64,000 nucleotides of DNA from RYN-230 sp963793825. Its GTDB lineage: Bacteria > Actinomycetota > Actinomycetes > Streptosporangiales > Streptosporangiaceae. The notes beneath the pieces are model-generated. The model was not told the DNA's origin. It saw nothing but the letters and a program-made list of their open reading frames with translations, and did no database searches. Within the stretch, counting starts at the first letter, position 1. The number at the start of each line of letters is the position of its first letter. A program made the translations under genes and the position numbers. This document shows, in pieces, positions 44,754 to 54,344 of the stretch. The stretch is taken from the NCBI GenBank assembly GCA_963793825.1, contig CAWCBE010000007.1, positions 372,001 through 436,000 of the forward strand, given 5' to 3'.

Positions 44754-46532
44754 ATGAGCGACCAGCACGGCCTCGGGGCCGCGGCCGGCTTCCCGCCGCA
44801 CGTGCTGCGCGAGTACGCACTCGTCGCGGACGGCGAGCGGGGCGCGCTGATCGGGCCGCGCGGGGACGTGGCGTGGCTGTGCGCGCCCGGGTGGGACAGC
44901 GACGCGGTGTTCTCCAGCCTCATCGGCGGGGCCGGGATCTACGCGGTGACCCCCGAGCAGGGCCGCTTCGTCTGGGGCGGGTACTACGAGGACTGCTCGC
45001 TGATCTGGCGCAGCCGCTGGGTGACCAGCGCCGGGGTCGTCGAATGCCGGGAGGCCCTCGCCTACCCGGGCGACCCGGACCTGGCCGTGCTGCTGCGCCG
45101 GATCGTGGCCGTGGACGGGCCGGCCCAGGTCCGGGTGATCCTCGACGTGCGGGCCGGGTTCGGGCGGAACCGCATGACGCAGGCCAAGGTGGCCGGCGGC
45201 CAGTGGACCGCGCGCAGCGGGCCGGTCCGGGTGCGCTGGTCCGGGGCGGCCGGCGCCCGGGCCCGCGATGACGGGGCACTGGAACTGCTGGTCACCCTGG
45301 ACCCGGGCGAGCACCACGACCTGGTCCTGGAACTGTCCAGCCGGCCGCTGCCCCGGCGCCCGGCGCAGGCCACCGAGGCCTGGCAGGCCACCGAGGCCGG
45401 CTGGGCCGCCGCCATCCCCGGTGTCGGCGACAGCCTGGCCCCCCGGGCCAGCCGGCACAGCTACGCGGTACTCACCGGGCTGACCAGCCGCAGCGGGGGG
45501 ATGGTCGCGGCGGCCACCATGTCCCTGCCGGAACGCTCCGAGGCCGGGCGCAACTACGACTACCGCTATGTATGGATCCGGGACCAGTGCTACACCGGCC
45601 AGGCGGTGGCCGCGGACGGGCCGCACCGGCTGCTCGATGACGCGGTGTCCTTCGTCGCCGACCGCATCCTGGCGGACGGCCCTGACCTCAAGCCTGCCTA
45701 CACCCTGGGCGGCGGGCCGGTCCCGGACGAGCGGGCGCTGTCCCACCTGGCCGGGTACCCGGGCGGGTCAGACAAGGTGGGCAACTGGGTCAACCGCCAG
45801 TTCCAGCTCGACGCGCTGGGCGAGTCGCTGCAGCTGTTCGCGGCCGCTGCCCGGCACGACCACCTGGACACCGAGCACTGGCGGGCCGCCGAGACAGCCG
45901 TGGCTGCCATCGAGAAACGCTGGCGGGACCCGGACGCGGGCGTCTGGGAACTCAGTGACCGGCACTGGTCGCACTCACGGCTCATGTGCGTCGCGGGACT
46001 GCGCGCGATCGCCTGGGCCGGGGCGCCTCCGGCCCAGGCGGCCGCCTGGCAGGCGCTGGCCGACCGCGTGCTGGCCGACGTGGCCGCCGACAGCCTGCAT
46101 CCCAGCGGCCGCTGGCAGCGCGCTCCCGACGACGACCGGGTCAACGCGGCGCTGCTGCTGGCCCCGGTGCGCGGGGCCGTCCCGGCCGGCGACCCGCGCA
46201 GCCTGGCCACCCTCGAGGCCATCGCCGCCGACCTGGTCCGGGACGGGTACCTGTACCGGTTCCGGCACGATCAGCGGCCGCTGGAGGAGGCCGAGGGCGC
46301 GTTCGTGCTGTGCGGCTTCCTGATGGCCCTAGCCCTGCAGCAGCAGGGCAGGCACACTGAGGCGGTCGGCTGGTTCGAGCGCAACCGGGCCGCGTGCGGG
46401 CCGCCGATGCTGTTCACCGAGGAGTTCGACACCCACCAGCACCAGTTGCGCGGGAACCTGCCGCAGGCGTTCGTGCACGCCGTCATGTTCGAGTCCGCGG
46501 CCCGGCTGGCCCGGCCCTGGGACGGCGGGTAG
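44754..46532 (+). CDS. GH15 glucoamylase/trehalase-like glycosidase
   Basis: Predicted 592-residue inverting glycosidase. The N-terminal beta-sandwich begins REYALVADGERGALIGPRG; the catalytic (alpha/alpha)6 barrel has RNYDYRYVWIRDQCY, GGYPGGSDKVGNWVN-type segments and LEEAEGAFVLCGF (general acid Glu about 512), and ends TEEFDTHQHQLRGNLPQAF (general base Glu about 555). Several actinobacterial members hydrolyse trehalose, which would oppose TreXYZ; alpha-glucan hydrolysis is the alternative. GGAGGGGAACG precedes ATG 44754. Confidence 0.88.
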   Translation: MSDQHGLGAAAGFPPHVLREYALVADGERGALIGPRGDVAWLCAPGWDSDAVFSSLIGGAGIYAVTPEQGRFVWGGYYEDCSLIWRSRWVTSAGVVECREALAYPGDPDLAVLLRRIVAVDGPAQVRVILDVRAGFGRNRMTQAKVAGGQWTARSGPVRVRWSGAAGARARDDGALELLVTLDPGEHHDLVLELSSRPLPRRPAQATEAWQATEAGWAAAIPGVGDSLAPRASRHSYAVLTGLTSRSGGMVAAATMSLPERSEAGRNYDYRYVWIRDQCYTGQAVAADGPHRLLDDAVSFVADRILADGPDLKPAYTLGGGPVPDERALSHLAGYPGGSDKVGNWVNRQFQLDALGESLQLFAAAARHDHLDTEHWRAAETAVAAIEKRWRDPDAGVWELSDRHWSHSRLMCVAGLRAIAWAGAPPAQAAAWQALADRVLADVAADSLHPSGRWQRAPDDDRVNAALLLAPVRGAVPAGDPRSLATLEAIAADLVRDGYLYRFRHDQRPLEEAEGAFVLCGFLMALALQQQGRHTEAVGWFERNRAACGPPMLFTEEFDTHQHQLRGNLPQAFVHAVMFESAARLARPWDGG

Positions 46533-46711
46533 CGGGCGCCCGGCAACCAGCCGGGCCGCGCGGCACGTATTCCATCAGGTCCCCGGTAATCCCTACCCGG
46601 CCGTGCCAGTATGCTGCCCGGACTGTCCGGATGAGGGCCGGACGGCCGGCCGAAGCGGCCCCGTGATGCCGCCGGGATCCGCTCGGCCAGGGTGCCAAGG
46701 AGGTGATTCGC

Positions 46712-47077
46712 ATGGGGGGCAGGCCCGCCTACGACGACGGAGCGCTGCGGATCACCCGTACCGGCCCGCCCTTCGGGCTGGCCATCGCCGGCGAGATCGA
46801 CGAATCCACCTACTCGCCGCTCGTGGCCACCCTGGACGAGCTGACCCGGGGCCAGCCCGAGGTCCATCTGGACCTGGCCGACGTCGTCTACTGCGACCTG
46901 GCCGGACTGCGGGCCATCGTGCGGCTGGCCGGGCCCGCCGGGGAGGGCCGGCCCGGCCGCCGGGTGGTGCTGCACCAGGTCCCGGTCCAGCTGCGCGCGG
47001 TGCTGGAAATCATCGGCTGGGACTCCGTCCCGGGGCTCATCCTGGACCAGCAGGGCGCCGCCCCCGCCGGGTACTGA
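46712..47077 (+). CDS. STAS-domain protein lacking the phospho-serine
   Basis: Predicted 121-residue anti-anti-sigma-like domain: FGLAIAGEIDESTYSPLVATLDEL, then VHLDLADVVYCDLAGLRAIVRLA. At the position where RsbV/SpoIIAA have D-S-[ST]-G, the sequence is CDLAGL; the phosphorylated Ser is missing, so classical control by an RsbW kinase is unlikely. ATG 46712 follows a full AAGGAGGTGA at ideal spacing; a GTG at 46703 overlaps that site and is less likely. The upstream 180 bases hold no gene. Confidence 0.85.
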   Translation: MGGRPAYDDGALRITRTGPPFGLAIAGEIDESTYSPLVATLDELTRGQPEVHLDLADVVYCDLAGLRAIVRLAGPAGEGRPGRRVVLHQVPVQLRAVLEIIGWDSVPGLILDQQGAAPAGY

Positions 47078-47102
47078 CACCTCGGCGGGGCCAGCCCTCG
47101 GC

Positions 47103-48071
47103 TCAGCGCGGCCAGCCCGCTCCCGGGGCGGACCGGCGGCGCAGGTCGTCGCGGATCTCCTGGCCCAGCCGGCGGGTCTCGCGGCGGTTGAGCATGGCCC
47201 CGGCGGCCGCGCCGGTGAGCAGCGGTCCCAGGGACACGGCACTGCGTCCCGCGCGGGCGAGCAGGCGGCGCTGCAGCCGCCGGCGCAGCGGGGAGCCCAC
47301 GGCCAGCGCGAGACCGCCCGGGACCAGGGACACCCCGCGCCGCTGGGCCCAGGCCGCCAGGTAGGCCAGCATCCGCTCGGCCGCCGAGCCGGTGGCCCGC
47401 TGCCCGTACACCTCGTGCAGTTCCGCCACCAGCTTGATCTCGATGCCGACCAGGGCCAGCGTCTCGACCGCCACCTCAACCGGCGCGGCGGGCAGCGGGA
47501 GCAGCATGGCGGCACCGACCGTGGCGCCCACCGACGCGGCTGCCCGGGACGCCCCCAGGATCAGCGCGTCGGCCAGCTCCTCCGCGCCGAGCCCGGGAAA
47601 CTGCTCACGGAGCCGCTGCTGGCTGCGCACCGGCAGCCGTGGCGCCATCACGATGGCCTGCGCGGTCAGCCACCGGCCGCTGAACTGGACGCCAGCCCAG
47701 CCGGCCCGGCGGCCGGCCGCCAGGCCTGCCCAGCCCGCCCGGCCGCCCCGCGCGGCCAGCCCCGTCATCCGGTCCAGCAGGCGGCGCCGCCGCGACGGGC
47801 TGGTCTCCTCGCTCAGCTCACCGACGAGCTCGGCGAAGTCATCCGGGAGGGCGGGGAGGGCACCGCCGGACACTGTGTCATCGGATGCTGGACCGCCAGG
47901 CGCCGCCCCGCCGGGCACTGCATGGCCGGCCCCGGGACCACCCGGTGCGGGACCACCCGGTCCGGGACCACCCGGTCCGGGACCACCCGGTCCGGGACCA
48001 CCCGGTGCGGGACCGCCTTGCGCGGGGCCACCTTCCGCGGGACCGCCTGCGGCGGGATCGGACCTTGTCAT
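47103..48071 (-). CDS. EcsC-like protein with repetitive N-terminus
   Basis: Predicted 322 residues. The first 60 are Gly/Pro pentapeptide repeats (PGGPG). The body resembles EcsC-type actinobacterial proteins: AEELADALILGASRAAASVGATVGAAM, then PVEVAVETLALVGIEIKLVAELHEVYG. Function is not established. A C-terminal helix pair (RRETRRLGQEIRDDLRRR) is basic. Start ATG 48071; earlier ATGs in the frame do not exist. Confidence 0.7.
   Translation of the reverse strand: MTRSDPAAGGPAEGGPAQGGPAPGGPGPGGPGPGGPGPGGPAPGGPGAGHAVPGGAAPGGPASDDTVSGGALPALPDDFAELVGELSEETSPSRRRRLLDRMTGLAARGGRAGWAGLAAGRRAGWAGVQFSGRWLTAQAIVMAPRLPVRSQQRLREQFPGLGAEELADALILGASRAAASVGATVGAAMLLPLPAAPVEVAVETLALVGIEIKLVAELHEVYGQRATGSAAERMLAYLAAWAQRRGVSLVPGGLALAVGSPLRRRLQRRLLARAGRSAVSLGPLLTGAAAGAMLNRRETRRLGQEIRDDLRRRSAPGAGWPR
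47934..48053. repeat. 15-bp minisatellite coding for the EcsC-like N-terminus
   Basis: About eight units of GGGACCACCCGGTCC/TGC, degenerate at the right end. They encode the PGGPG repeat. This is the third 15-bp array of the window. Confidence 0.7.
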
Positions 48072-48347
48072 GCGCTACAGCTGCCCTCCGGAGGCGGACC
48101 TACGCCATCCGGCTTCATGGTAGGCGGGCGGCGCGCCCGGCGGCCCCGGCGGAAGCGGGGGCAGCCGCCCGGGCGGGCCGTTGAGCTGCCTGGTGTTCCG
48201 TCATAGCCGGGCGGGTTCGCCGGCGCTTCCCGCCGCGGCGCGGCGCTCCCCGGATCGCCGACATGCACCGCCGCGCATGCCGCCCGGCCGCGGTGGTGTG
48301 CCGGCCCGCCAGGCGGGAACGGGCAGGGCAGGCGGTGGAGGTGACCG

Positions 48348-50009
48348 ATGCCGGACAAGCTGGCGCCGTACCGGGGCAAGCGGGACTTCGCGCGCAGCCC
48401 GGAGCCGGCCGGGCAGGCCGCCGCGCACGAGGCCAGCGCCGGCCCGGAGCGTGGTGCACTGCGGTTCGTGGTGCAGCGGCACCGGGCCCGGCGGCTGCAC
48501 TACGACCTGCGGTTCGAGATCGACGGGGTGCTGGCCAGCTGGGCCGTGCCCCGGGGGCCCACGCTGGACCCGGGAGTGAAGCGGACCGCGGTGCACGTGG
48601 AGGACCACCCGATCGAGTACCTCGACTTCGAGGGCGTGATCCCCCGCGGCGAGTACGGCGGCGGGGACGTGATCGTGTGGGACCGGGGGACCTGGGAGCC
48701 GCACGCCACCAGTGACCCGGCCGCGGCGGTCGCCGCCGGTGAACTGCACGCCGACGTGTACGGCGAGAAGCTGCGCGGCCGGCTCATCCTCATCCAGCGG
48801 GACGGGAACCAGTGGCTGCTGCTGCACAAGCACGACCAGTACGCCCAGCCCGGCTGGGATCCGGAGGACCACCCGGCGTCGGTGCTCAGCGGGCGCACCA
48901 ATGACGAGGTCAAGGCCGATCCGGACCGGATGTGGCGGTCCGACCTGCCCCCCGCGCAGGCGTCCGTCCTGCTGCGCGGCGCGGGCGGCCAGTCCCGCCC
49001 GGAACGGGAGCATGGCCCGGCCGCAGAGCAGCCCCGGGCCGGACAGCCCGGCCCGATGGAACCGCCCGGCCGGGCGGACCTGGACCGGCTGGACCGGCTC
49101 GGGGCAGCCGGGACGTGGCACGTGTTCGGCCGCGAGCTGCGGCTGACCAACCTGGACAAGGAGCTGTTCCCGGGGCGGCCCGGGGAGGCGGCGGTGACCA
49201 AGCGGGAACTGATCCGTTACACCGCGCAGGTGGCCCCGGTGGTGCTGCCTTACCTGGCTGGCCGGCCGCTCAACATGCACCGGTTCCCGGGCGGGGCCGC
49301 CACCGCGGGATTCTGGCACAAGCAGCTGCCCGGGCACGCGCCGGACTGGCTGCCCCGCTGGGACGACCCGTCGGCCGGCCCCGGCAAGACCACGACCTAC
49401 CTGGTGGCCGGCGAGCCCGCCGCGCTGGTGTGGGCGGCCAACTTCGGCGCGCTGGAATGGCATGCCTGGACCGCCCGCGCCAGCCAGCCGGGCCAGCCGA
49501 GTTACGCGCTGATTGACATCGACCCCGGGACGGCGACGACGTGGGAGGACGTCCTGGTGCTGGCCCGGCTGCACCGCACCGCACTCCAGCATCTCGGGGT
49601 GCGGGCCCAGCCGAAGCTCACCGGCCGGCGCGGGATCCAGATCTGGATCCCGGTCGCCCCCGGGCCCGGCTTCGAGGACACGCGGGCCTGGGTGGAGCAG
49701 CTGTCCAAGGCCATCGGCGCCGTGGTGCCCCAGTTGGTCAGCTGGAAATGGGACGTGCGCGAGCGGGGCGGGCTGGCACGGCTGGACTACACCCAGAACA
49801 CCAGCAATAAGACCCTGGTGGCGCCGTACAGCCCGCGCGCCGCGGCCGGCGCGCCGGTGTCCGCCCCTATCGACTGGGCCGAACTGGACGACCCGGCGCT
49901 GCGGCCCGACGGGTTCACCATCCGGGACATGCCGGAGCGGCTGGCCCGGCGCGGCGACCTGTTCGCCACGGTGCTCGACCCGGACCAGGTGCTGCCGGAG
50001 ATCACCTGA
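48348..50009 (+). CDS. ligD: LigD-like phosphoesterase-polymerase without ligase domain
   Basis: Predicted 553-residue repair enzyme for bacterial non-homologous end joining. The N-terminal PE domain has RRLHYDLRFE (His51), DHPIEYLDFEG (His87) and IPRGEYGGGDVIVWD. The Pol domain (about 250-550) has LTNLDKELFPGRPGEAAVTK, NMHRFPGG, DIDPGTATTW (catalytic Asp about 390 and 392) and LDYTQNTSNKTLVAPYS. The ATP-dependent ligase domain is absent, so a separate ligase and Ku must be encoded elsewhere. GGAGGTGACCG precedes ATG 48348. The end overlaps the ClC gene by eight bases. Confidence 0.93.
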   Translation: MPDKLAPYRGKRDFARSPEPAGQAAAHEASAGPERGALRFVVQRHRARRLHYDLRFEIDGVLASWAVPRGPTLDPGVKRTAVHVEDHPIEYLDFEGVIPRGEYGGGDVIVWDRGTWEPHATSDPAAAVAAGELHADVYGEKLRGRLILIQRDGNQWLLLHKHDQYAQPGWDPEDHPASVLSGRTNDEVKADPDRMWRSDLPPAQASVLLRGAGGQSRPEREHGPAAEQPRAGQPGPMEPPGRADLDRLDRLGAAGTWHVFGRELRLTNLDKELFPGRPGEAAVTKRELIRYTAQVAPVVLPYLAGRPLNMHRFPGGAATAGFWHKQLPGHAPDWLPRWDDPSAGPGKTTTYLVAGEPAALVWAANFGALEWHAWTARASQPGQPSYALIDIDPGTATTWEDVLVLARLHRTALQHLGVRAQPKLTGRRGIQIWIPVAPGPGFEDTRAWVEQLSKAIGAVVPQLVSWKWDVRERGGLARLDYTQNTSNKTLVAPYSPRAAAGAPVSAPIDWAELDDPALRPDGFTIRDMPERLARRGDLFATVLDPDQVLPEIT

Positions 50010-51426
50010 CCGGAGGGCCGGAACCGGCGGGCACCGAGCCCGGCGGGGCCGATCCGTCTGGGGCCGGCCCGCCCGGGGCCGCCGGAGCAGGCCTTTGCCC
50101 GGCCGGGGCCGGCTCCGGGGAAAGCCGGGCCGACGCCACGTAGGACACCACCACGGCCACGATGGCCAGCGGCATCACGACCAGGCCGTCGGAGGAGAGC
50201 AGCAGGGTGGCCAGCAGCACCGACGTCAGCGGCAGCCGGAGCATCACCGCGCTCATCGCGCCGATCCCCATCGCTGCCCCGGCGACCAGGGGCAGGCCGG
50301 GCAGGTGCGACAGGGCCATGCCGCCCGCGGCGCCGAGGAACATGGCCGGGAACGTGGGGCCGCCCCGGAACCCGCTCAGCGACAGGCCGTAGGCCAGCCC
50401 CTTGCACACCAGGAGCAGCAGCAGGGCGCCCACCGACCAGGCCGCGCCGTTGGTGATCAGCGGCCCGAGCGCGTTCTCCCCGGAGAACAGGACCTCGCCG
50501 GAACCATGGTGGGTGACCTCCGCGAAGAGGATGGCCAGGGCGGCGATGACCAGACCCGCCACCGGTAGCGCGAGCAGCAGCAGGCGGCTCTCCACCCGTG
50601 ACCGCAGGGCCAGGCCGAGCCGGCGGATCCCGGAGCCGAGCAGCGCGGCGGCCAGGCCGATGCCGATCGCGTAGCCGAACTCCGCCCCCGTCGGGTGGCC
50701 CAGGTGCGGCAGGTTCGGGATGGACAGCGAGAACGTGCCCAGGCCGGTGAGGCTGCCCAGGCCGATGAAGGTGAGCGAGCCGATGCCCGCGGCGAGCAGC
50801 CCCGGCACGAGCACCAGTTCCAGCGTCGCCCCGCCCAGCCCGGACGCCTCCATCAGCAGGAACGCGCCGAGCAGCGGCGAGCCGAGCAGCGCGCTGACCG
50901 CCGCGAAGCTGCCCGCGGCGGCCATCATCGCCGTCACCCTGGGCGGCGCGTCCTTCTTGGCCAGCCGCACCGCGATCACGCCGAGGCCGCCGCCCAGCGC
51001 GATCAGCGGGGCCTCCGGGCCGAGCACCACGCCCAGGCTCAGCGTGGCCAGGGCGGCGAGCACCACGCCGGGAAGCTCCGCGGGCCCGGGCGCCCCCTCC
51101 CCCGCCTTGAAGCCGTCGGCCGGCGAGTGGCCGCCCCGGCCAGGCAGGTAGCGGATGGTCAGCCCGACCAGGATCCCGGCGACCGCCAGCGGAAGCAGCG
51201 GCCACCACGGCGGCTCGCCCTGGAAACCCACCGCCTTGGGCAGGTCGGTGAACACCCAGCCCTGCATCTTGGTGGTCAGGGCCAGGAATCCCCACGCGGC
51301 GGCCGAGACCGGCACGCCGAGCACCGCGGCCAGCACCAGCAGGACCAGATACGCGCGGGTGCGCAGCGCCGCCAGCGGGTTATCGGATGCCGCCGTCCCG
51401 CCGCCGCCCGCTGGTCCACCCGCCAT
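50002..51426 (-). CDS. ClC-family chloride channel/proton antiporter
   Basis: Predicted 474-residue membrane protein with about 10-12 helices: VVLGPEAPLIALGGGLG (selectivity region; a variant of GREGP), GSFAAVSALLGSPLLGAFLLME, and LSGFRGGPTFPAMFLGAAGGM. Such proteins move chloride, often against protons, in acid resistance. ATG 51426 is used; TTG 51435 would add three residues. The Pro/Ala-rich tail is low-complexity. Its end overlaps the ligD gene by eight bases in convergent orientation. Confidence 0.9.
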   Translation of the reverse strand: MAGGPAGGGGTAASDNPLAALRTRAYLVLLVLAAVLGVPVSAAAWGFLALTTKMQGWVFTDLPKAVGFQGEPPWWPLLPLAVAGILVGLTIRYLPGRGGHSPADGFKAGEGAPGPAELPGVVLAALATLSLGVVLGPEAPLIALGGGLGVIAVRLAKKDAPPRVTAMMAAAGSFAAVSALLGSPLLGAFLLMEASGLGGATLELVLVPGLLAAGIGSLTFIGLGSLTGLGTFSLSIPNLPHLGHPTGAEFGYAIGIGLAAALLGSGIRRLGLALRSRVESRLLLLALPVAGLVIAALAILFAEVTHHGSGEVLFSGENALGPLITNGAAWSVGALLLLLVCKGLAYGLSLSGFRGGPTFPAMFLGAAGGMALSHLPGLPLVAGAAMGIGAMSAVMLRLPLTSVLLATLLLSSDGLVVMPLAIVAVVVSYVASARLSPEPAPAGQRPAPAAPGGPAPDGSAPPGSVPAGSGPPVR

Positions 51427-51445
51427 AACCAGCAACGATGCCTAG

Positions 51446-51496
51446 CCGCCTGGGCCGCCGCCTCACCCCCACGGGGTGAGGCGGCGGCCCAGGCGG
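51446..51496 (-). terminator. perfect 24-bp stem-loop after the secreted GH3 gene
   Basis: Arms at 51446-51469 and 51473-51496 match at all 24 positions; the loop is CAC. It lies 37 bases after the GH3 stop and 20 bases before the ClC start. It should stop GH3 transcripts in either direction; no T-run follows. Confidence 0.75.
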
Positions 51497-51533
51497 GGCC
51501 GCCGGGGGCGCTGGCGACGGGACTACGGCCGGG

Positions 51534-54074
51534 TCAGCGGCCGCCGCCCACGCTGAACCCGCCGTGCAGCGGCAGCCCGGCCAGCGCCGAGGAATCGCCC
51601 ACCCAGACGCCGAACCACCCGCCCGGGACGACCCACCGGCTGGCCGCGGTGTCCCAGTAGGACAGGTCGTGCCTGGTGAGCAGGAACCGCACCGTGGTGG
51701 ACTGGCCCGGCTGCAGGGTGATCCTGGTGAACCCCTTCAGCTGGCGGGGCGGCTCGCCCGCCGTCGCGGGATCGCCCAGGTACAGCTGGGCCACCTCGGC
51801 CCCGGCCACCGGCCCGGTGTTGCTGACCGTGGCGGACACGGCCACCTGGCCGTCCCGCCCCGGCGCCACCTCCAGGTGGCCGAACGAGAACCGGGTGTAG
51901 GACAGCCCGTAGCCGAACGGGAACAGCGGGGTCTCGTTGCGGGCGTCGTAGTAGCGGTAGCCGACGTCGATGCCCTCCGAGTACTGCACCTGACCGCCGG
52001 TCCCGGGGAACTGGGCCGGGGTGGACGCGGGCACCTGGGACAGGCCGACCGGGAAGGTCACCGGCAGGTGGCCGCCCGGGTCAGTCGTGCCGAACAGCAC
52101 GTCGGCCAGCGCGGTGCCGTTGCTCTCGCCCGGGTACCAGGCATCAACCACGGCGGGCACCTGGCTCAGCCAGGGCATGACCACCGGGGCGCCCGCGTCG
52201 ATCACCACGACCGTGTGCGGGTTCGCCGCGGCCACCGCCGAGATCAGCTCGTTCTGCGCGGACGGCAGGTTCAGGCTGGCCCGGTCCGCGGCCTCGGTCT
52301 GCGTGTCGTCCGACACCACGACCACTGCGGTGGACGCCGCCTTGGCCGCGCTGACCGCCTGGCTGAGGAAGGGCGCCAGCTCGGACGGGGTGGCCCAGCT
52401 CAGCTTGGCCGACCCCCCCGACCCGCTGAGCTTCAGCGTGTACTTCTGGCCCGCGACCAGGTTCACGCCCACCGAGTAGGTGGACACCGGCGGGGTGCCC
52501 GGGTTGGCCAGGATCTCCTTGCCGTCCAGCGAGAGGTAGGTGACGTTGTAGGGCGTGGGGTTAGTGAACGCCAGCACGTAGGTTCCGGTCTCCGGGGCGG
52601 TCAGCGTGCCCGTGTAGCTCCCGCCGAAACCGGTCCCGGTGTAGGCCGGGCTCAGCGCGGAACCAGGGATCGGCGTCAGCGACGTGTCCGTGGGCAGGCC
52701 CTGGGTGTAGGACACCGAGGTGCCCGTCCCGGCCGCGGCCTGGATGCCCTGCAGCGGGGTGGCGTGGAACGGCGCGGTGACGTACGCGCTGCCGCCGCCG
52801 GTGTACACCGGCGCGGCCGACGCGGCCGGGCCGATCACGGCCACCGAGCCGCCGCCGGCCGCCCTGAGCGGGAGCGTGCCGCCCTCGTTCTTGAGCAGCA
52901 CCGTCCCGTCCTCGGCCACCTGGGCCGACAGGGCCTGGTGCGCCGGGGTGGTCACGGTGGCGCTGGTCGTCCCGCTGGGCGGGTTGTCGAACTCGTTGAA
53001 CCGGAACAGCTGGCCCAGGATGCGGGACACCATCTGGTCCAGGGTGGCCCTGGCAACCTGGCCGGACTGGACCGCTTTCTGCAGCGCGGGGCCGTAGTAC
53101 ACCGGGCCGGGCATCTCCTGGTCCATCCCGGCGTCCGCGGAGGCGACCGTGGAGTGGGTGGCAGCGTAGTCGGACGTCACGAAGCCCGGGAAGTGCCAGC
53201 GCTGGTCGAGCGTGGCGCGCAGCAGGTAGTCGTTCTGGCATGCGTACTGGCCGTTGATGGTGGCGTAGGAGCACATCACCGAGGACGCCCTGGCCACCTT
53301 GGTCGCGGCCCAGAAGGCGGGCAGGTAGATCTCGTGCAGCGTCCGCTGGCTGATGATCACATTGTCAGCAGGGGTGTTCCTGTTGGTCTCCTGGTTGTAC
53401 ACGGCGTAGTGCTTGACCTGGGACATCTCACCCGTGCTCTGCACGCCGTCGATCTCGCCGACGGCCAGCGCCGCGTTCAGGTAGGGATCCTCGGTGAACG
53501 CCTCGAAGGACCGGCCCCAGCGCGGGTCACGGTCGATGTTCACCGTCGGCCCCAGGTTGACCATGGCGCCCTTGCCGCGCTCCTCCGCGCCGATGACCTG
53601 GCCGTACTGGGTGGCCAGGGCGCGGTCCCAGGTCGCCGCGAGTGACACCCCGGCCGGCAGCTGGGTCACGCCGGTGAGCCCGTCACCCACGCCGTTGGGG
53701 CCGTCCTCCTCGCCCATGGCCGGGATGCACAGGCGGGGGATGGCCTTGATGTAGAACACGTACGGCTCGGTGGTGCCTGCCCCGGTGACCATGTTGATCT
53801 TGTCGGCCAGGGACATCCGGGCCAGCAGCATCGCGGTGCGCTGCGCCACCGGCAGCGCATCATCCAGCCAGGGGCAGGCCGGGTTGCTGGCTGTGCTGCT
53901 GGCGGAGGCCGCCGGGCCGGCGGCCCGGGCGGCCGCGGCCGTCCTGGCGTCGCGGGGAGCGCTGGCCGCGGCCGCGCCGCCGGGCGCGAGCGCAGCCACC
54001 ACCGCGGCGGCCAGTAACGCGGCCGGCGCCGCCATTCCTGGAAAGTGCCTGCGCCGAATACTGCTAGCTGACAT
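51534..54074 (-). CDS. secreted GH3 beta-glucosidase with PA14 insert
   Basis: Predicted 846-residue secreted glycosidase. An N-terminal signal has SSIRRRHFPG followed by a hydrophobic stretch to AAAASA; the RRxF suggests Tat export. Catalytic marks are GEEDGPNGVGDGL, VNLGPTVNIDRDPRWGRSFEAFTEDPY, and FVTSDYAATHS (nucleophile Asp about 302). A PA14-like insert (about 500-590; SYTGTLTAPETGTYVLAF) may bind sugar, and a fibronectin-III-like end closes the chain. ATG 54074 follows GGAGG. It is unlike the other GH3 of the window, which has no signal or PA14. Confidence 0.93.
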   Translation of the reverse strand: MSASSIRRRHFPGMAAPAALLAAAVVAALAPGGAAAASAPRDARTAAAARAAGPAASASSTASNPACPWLDDALPVAQRTAMLLARMSLADKINMVTGAGTTEPYVFYIKAIPRLCIPAMGEEDGPNGVGDGLTGVTQLPAGVSLAATWDRALATQYGQVIGAEERGKGAMVNLGPTVNIDRDPRWGRSFEAFTEDPYLNAALAVGEIDGVQSTGEMSQVKHYAVYNQETNRNTPADNVIISQRTLHEIYLPAFWAATKVARASSVMCSYATINGQYACQNDYLLRATLDQRWHFPGFVTSDYAATHSTVASADAGMDQEMPGPVYYGPALQKAVQSGQVARATLDQMVSRILGQLFRFNEFDNPPSGTTSATVTTPAHQALSAQVAEDGTVLLKNEGGTLPLRAAGGGSVAVIGPAASAAPVYTGGGSAYVTAPFHATPLQGIQAAAGTGTSVSYTQGLPTDTSLTPIPGSALSPAYTGTGFGGSYTGTLTAPETGTYVLAFTNPTPYNVTYLSLDGKEILANPGTPPVSTYSVGVNLVAGQKYTLKLSGSGGSAKLSWATPSELAPFLSQAVSAAKAASTAVVVVSDDTQTEAADRASLNLPSAQNELISAVAAANPHTVVVIDAGAPVVMPWLSQVPAVVDAWYPGESNGTALADVLFGTTDPGGHLPVTFPVGLSQVPASTPAQFPGTGGQVQYSEGIDVGYRYYDARNETPLFPFGYGLSYTRFSFGHLEVAPGRDGQVAVSATVSNTGPVAGAEVAQLYLGDPATAGEPPRQLKGFTRITLQPGQSTTVRFLLTRHDLSYWDTAASRWVVPGGWFGVWVGDSSALAGLPLHGGFSVGGGR

Positions 54075-54275
54075 GATATGGCCTCCATTGCCCGTGACGA
54101 AATGGCGGCCGGGCACCCCGGCGAGGCCGGGGACGCACTGCCCGCGCCGATGTGCACCAGTCAATCCCGCCGTCAGGTCATAAGCCAAGACCGCATTCCG
54201 GCAATAATCTGTAAACGATCCCTTTCATGGTCGTGACCTGCGCCCGCCTCGGCCCCACCCGCCGGCGGAACCATT

Positions 54276-54321
54276 AGCGCCGTAGATTCTCTCCCCGATA
54301 AGGGGGGAAATCTACGGCGCT
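54276..54321 (-). terminator. stem-loop AGCGCCGTAGATT ... AATCTACGGCGCT
   Basis: 13-bp perfect arms (54276-54288, 54309-54321), extended inward by a C/G stretch. It lies between the amidase stop (54450) and the GH3 start region, on the path of minus-strand transcripts from the amidase. It may be a terminator for that gene or part of the GH3 leader. Confidence 0.55.
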
Positions 54322-54344
54322 GATTGAACCGGCCCCCGGGGAGC

